A stretch of 33,242 nucleotides of DNA. It comes from Saccoglossus kowalevskii (Eukaryota; Hemichordata; Enteropneusta; Harrimaniidae). The notes under the pieces are model-generated. The model was not told the DNA's origin. It worked only from the letters and a program-made list of their open reading frames with translations, and made no database searches. A program made the translations under genes and the position numbers. The stretch covers positions 481,874-515,115 of the forward strand of contig NW_003146281.1 in the NCBI RefSeq assembly GCF_000003605.2, given 5' to 3'. This document shows, in pieces, positions 31,501-33,242 of this stretch (position 1 is the stretch's first letter; each line of letters opens with the position of its first letter).

Positions 31501-33075
31501 AAAAAGCTTTTGGGGCGTTTTGCTTGGAATTTATTTTCACTGATTTTTAATGAGTTCAATGTGAAATATAGGAAAAAAAGTATATTCACTGGATTTTATT
31601 TTCACGGAATCATCCCTTCAGCAAAAATAGCAAAAATAAATTCTGAGTGAAAATAAAGTATTCTACAGTATTTTTGTCATTTTTGGTAAAAAGTGATATT
31701 TTCGACTTCTTGTTAAAAACCACAATCATTTATGGTGAAAAATGATATTTTTGAATTCTTGTTGAAAACAGCAAGTCCCATTGCTTTGATACTATACATA
31801 TTGTTCATTTTCTAATGATATCTTCTGTTCTTTAATTGAAATGTGCATTGCTAACAGCGGAGCTATCTCAGCCGAGAGGCTGCTTGTCTAATGATATCTT
31901 CTGTTCTTTAATTGAAATGTGCATTGCTAACAGCGGAGCTATCTCAGCCGACTGGTATATTTTTGAATTTACTGTGTTTTTCTTTTAATGTTACAGGATT
32001 ACTCGTGGTAGTATGCAGGACATTTGGAAGTTTGTACTCAACAATGTAAAGTCTCGACAAACAGTACAAAAAGTCCAAGGAAACCTGATGCTGTATCCTT
32101 TCGTAGATTGACAATATGATGCACAGCTCAGTACGGGTGGGGTGGGGGTGGGGGGTATGGTGAGTTGTACCATGCAGCAGCAGCAGCAGCAGCAACAGCA
32201 ACAGCAGTTGTTAATATGGATGACCATATTTCAAAAATTCATATTCAATTTAAGTGTTGATGTATTCAAACAGCTATGTTTTATTAACCCAAAATCAACA
32301 AAATACTAAATACAAGTGACAATTTATAAAAACAAAATATCTAATGTCTCCACTCCAAACCACACATGAATGATTAATTTGGAAGTCCAACAGCAGCTTG
32401 TTCTACTTATTGACTGCTAACCACTGCACAAACCAGGGTCTATAGCATTGGGAAAATCCTTTAAAAGTCTTTGAATTTGTTGAGGTCTGGAGAGCCTTTG
32501 AGTTGTCTTTAAATTACAGTAAAAATGTAAACCTCTTTGAAAAGTCTTTACATTTTTTCATAATTAAATAATTCATTTTAGAACAGCCCGTTTTCTCCAG
32601 GGAACTACCATATCCTCAGAACTTTGATGAGCTTTGGTGATGCTGTTGGCTTGAATTAAGGGTCAAAAAGTTTAAGAAAAGCTCTAGAAAAGTCTTGGAA
32701 ATCATTTGGCTCTTGGTGCTATGGACCCTGCAAACATGCTAACTGGTTCACTATGTCCAGATTGTTCGCCTGCCTGACTAGATAAGTCAGCAGTTATGTT
32801 TTCAATTCTACCTTCCCCTTTGGTAAATCCAAATGTTGTTTTTAGAAATAAAAATGTCCTAAAAGTGGAGGATTGGCACATCTGATTAGGATCAGTCATG
32901 TCTGAAATTCCTTAACTTTTACCTATAAGACATGGTAAAAAAGAACACTGCAGGCAAAGAGAACAATTCCTTGAAAAGAAAAAACAATTATTGTCTAAAT
33001 TGAATGTTGATAGGAGAGATGTGGAAGTATTGGAAGGTGAAGTAAGCAGGTTAGAGACAGATGTCATTAAAACAG
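28401..33075 (+). CDS. HAUS5: HAUS augmin-like complex subunit 5, N-terminal part (3' end outside window)
   Basis: Coding exons are 28401-28567, 31997-32092 and 32930-33075, giving residues 1-136, with at least one more exon beyond the window. Family hallmarks are WAVEEMG at about 33-39 and DIWKFVLNNVKSRQTVQKVQ followed by GNL at about 64-86, the same order and spacing as the N terminus of vertebrate HAUS5. A Lys/Glu/Arg/Leu-rich coiled-coil follows from about residue 89. HAUS5 belongs to the augmin T-III subcomplex (HAUS1/3/4/5), which recruits gamma-tubulin complexes to existing microtubules for branching nucleation in the spindle. The chosen ATG has an ideal ACCATGG context and lies four bases after an AG acceptor. 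An in-frame ATG at 28350 would then be intronic. The protein has an 18-residue extension before the conserved part. Confidence 0.88.
28695..28816. mobile_element. Fold-back / MITE-like element in HAUS5 intron 1
   Basis: TATTACGAGGATACAGAAAA followed by GTATGCAC is inverted at GTGCATACTTTTTGGTATCC followed by TCATAATA. The arms are about 28 bp with three or four mismatches around a roughly 65-bp centre. Confidence 0.6.
29760..29831. repeat. 72-bp fold-back with TGTCCGGG ends
   Basis: TGTCCGGGTAAGTGCCC pairs with GGGCGTTTGCCCGGACA (14 of 17 positions) around a short centre. It could be a small MITE or a structured RNA segment in HAUS5 intron 1. Confidence 0.5.
30876..31026. mobile_element. MITE with 21-bp perfect terminal inverted repeats
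   Basis: The left end reads CTGTTATGATTCTGATAAAA and its exact reverse complement (TTTTATCAGAATCATAACAG) closes the element. One further base pairs, giving 21-bp arms around a 109-bp interior. It lies in HAUS5 intron 1. No clear target duplication is seen. Confidence 0.75.
31085..31952 (+). repeat. Dispersed 0.7-kb repeat, copy 2 (interrupted by a MITE)
   Basis: It matches copy 1 (15320-16016) over the 5' hairpin, GTCGTC region, sub-repeats and 3' end, but differs in three ways. A 208-bp MITE is inserted at 31461-31668. Part of the sub-repeat block is shortened. The last 76 bp are tandemly duplicated (31811-31886 and 31887-31951). Its perfect terminal 11-mers are AGCTCCGCTGT and ACAGCGGAGCT. 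It ends about 45 bp before a HAUS5 exon acceptor. Confidence 0.8.
31461..31668 (+). mobile_element. TA-inserting MITE nested in the 0.7-kb repeat
   Basis: Comparison with the empty site in copy 1 (GTGAATATTTTTG) fixes the ends: TA|CTGTGGAATACTTTATTTTC ... GTATTCTACAG|TA. The 208-bp insert has inverted ends (CTGTRGAATACTTTATTTTC) and a TA target duplication, the signature of Tc1/mariner-type non-autonomous elements. It has no ORF. Confidence 0.88.
31997..32092 (+). CDS. HAUS5 second coding exon
   Basis: The acceptor is TTAATGTTACAG| after a T-rich tract. The exon is 96 nt, phase 2 in and phase 2 out. It codes ITRGSMQDIWKFVLNNV and continues to VQGNLM, the strongest HAUS5 match. Its 3' end is not a U2-type donor but the exact U12-type sequence |GTATCCTTT. 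Confidence 0.88.
32135..32155 (+). repeat. G-quadruplex motif in the HAUS5 U12-type intron
   Basis: Four G runs (3, 4, 5 and 6 long) are separated by single T loops, on the transcribed-sense strand, 42 nt after the U12 5' splice site. This is a textbook four-run G4 motif. Formation in RNA or DNA is inferred. Confidence 0.7.
32174..32207 (+). repeat. CAG/CAA trinucleotide repeat
   Basis: Six CAG units are followed by CAA-CAG interruptions, inside the predicted U12-type intron. The frame is irrelevant because the tract is intronic. The ORFs read through it on either strand are not genes. Confidence 0.85.
32930..33075 (+). CDS. HAUS5 third coding exon (coiled-coil start)
   Basis: The acceptor AG is at 32928-32929 and the donor ACAG|GTGAAA. 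The exon is 146 nt, phase 2 in and phase 1 out. It codes HGKKEHCRQREQFLEKKKQ and a further Leu/Glu/Lys-rich heptad-like segment ending DVIKT. It is in frame with exon 2 only if the U12-type intron is removed exactly as proposed. Confidence 0.75.
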
Positions 33076-33130
33076 GTGAAAACTCAACTTGTATATCAAT
33101 ATAACTACTGGTAATGATGACTGTCAGTAT

Positions 33131-33242
33131 TGTAGATTGATTCGGGTAATGATATAGCTACAGGTGTCAATCTAGGAAACATGTAGATGTTGTAGATTGA
33201 TTCAGGTGTTGATATAGCTACAGGTGTCAATCTATGAAACAT
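33131..33242. repeat. 60-bp tandem repeat at the right edge
   Basis: Two copies begin at 33131 and 33191, with few differences, and the array may continue past the window. Each unit contains the inverted pair TAGATTGA / TCAATCTA 34 bp apart (33133-33140 and 33167-33174; 33193-33200 and 33227-33234). It lies in the HAUS5 intron that follows exon 33075. Confidence 0.75.

Larger units (their letters stand above)
28568..31996 (+). other. HAUS5 intron between first and second coding exons
   Basis: This 3.4-kb U2-type intron (GTGAGT...TTACAG) is filled with repeats: fold-back elements at 28695-28816 and 29760-29831, a run of 15 G at 29050-29064, a 151-bp MITE at 30876-31026, and the dispersed 0.7-kb repeat at 31085-31952 with a MITE nested in it. 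No coding sequence is recognised. Confidence 0.75.
32093..32929 (+). other. Predicted U12-type (minor spliceosome) intron of HAUS5
   Basis: The 5' splice site reads GTATCCTTT, a full match to the U12 consensus RTATCCTTT. The branch site TTCCTTAAC at 32908-32916 is a full match to TTCCTTRAY, with its branch A 14 nt before the AG end, within the tight U12 spacing. Splicing here keeps the HAUS5 frame. U2-type alternatives tried (GT at 32103) run into a stop. Confidence 0.85.

Noticed and set aside
32093-32110. Readthrough of HAUS5 exon 2 to a U2-type donor at 32103
   Set aside because: It would leave phase 0 and, joined to the next exon, meet a stop almost at once; the U12 site matches consensus exactly and keeps the frame.
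31991-32227. Minus-strand ORF with a poly-Cys run
   Set aside because: It is the antisense of the CAG repeat and of the real HAUS5 exon 2.

Overview
The window looks like nuclear DNA of a non-vertebrate bilaterian animal, probably a marine invertebrate. It is A+T-rich, its genes are split by GT-AG introns, and many short inverted-repeat elements lie between and inside the genes. Two protein genes can be supported, both on the + strand. I saw no rRNA, tRNA, CRISPR, viral gene or recognisable transposase. The exact phylum cannot be decided from what is visible.

Positions 1-7600 hold no recognisable gene. They contain several miniature inverted-repeat elements (MITEs), including a hAT-like one with an intact 8-bp target duplication. 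Positions 7604-14281 hold a complete single-copy-type ETS1/2 transcription factor gene. It has a distal TATA promoter (CRE, GC box, CCAAT), a non-coding exon 1 and seven coding exons. A second, intronic TATA promoter has its own coding first exon at 11222-11336. The two products, 496 and 464 aa, differ only at the N terminus. Both keep the MAPK-type TP site, the PNT (pointed) domain, a Ser-rich linker and a near-canonical C-terminal ETS domain with its flanking inhibitory helices.

Positions 14282-27240 are a 13-kb gene-poor stretch. It contains a 0.7-kb dispersed repeat with hairpin ends (15320-16016), a perfectly phased 21-bp minisatellite (43 units, 16123-17025), two families of TA-rich or ACTTAAAG-ended MITEs, homopolymer G/C tracts, and a 36-bp perfect palindrome between 8-bp direct repeats (26015-26065).

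From about 27240 to the right edge lies the 5' part of HAUS5, a subunit of the augmin complex. A probable non-coding first exon follows a CTCF-like motif. Three coding exons (28401-28567, 31997-32092, 32930-33075) encode about the first 136 residues. Intron 1 carries a second copy of the 0.7-kb repeat, itself interrupted by a TA-inserting MITE. The second coding intron (32093-32929) has exact U12-type splice signals and also holds a G-quadruplex motif and a CAG/CAA repeat. The gene runs out of the window.

The two genes have no evident functional link: ETS1/2 is a signal-dependent transcription factor and HAUS5 a mitotic-spindle factor. All exon boundaries were derived by hand from reading frame, splice consensus and family similarity. 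Transcript data would be needed to confirm them.
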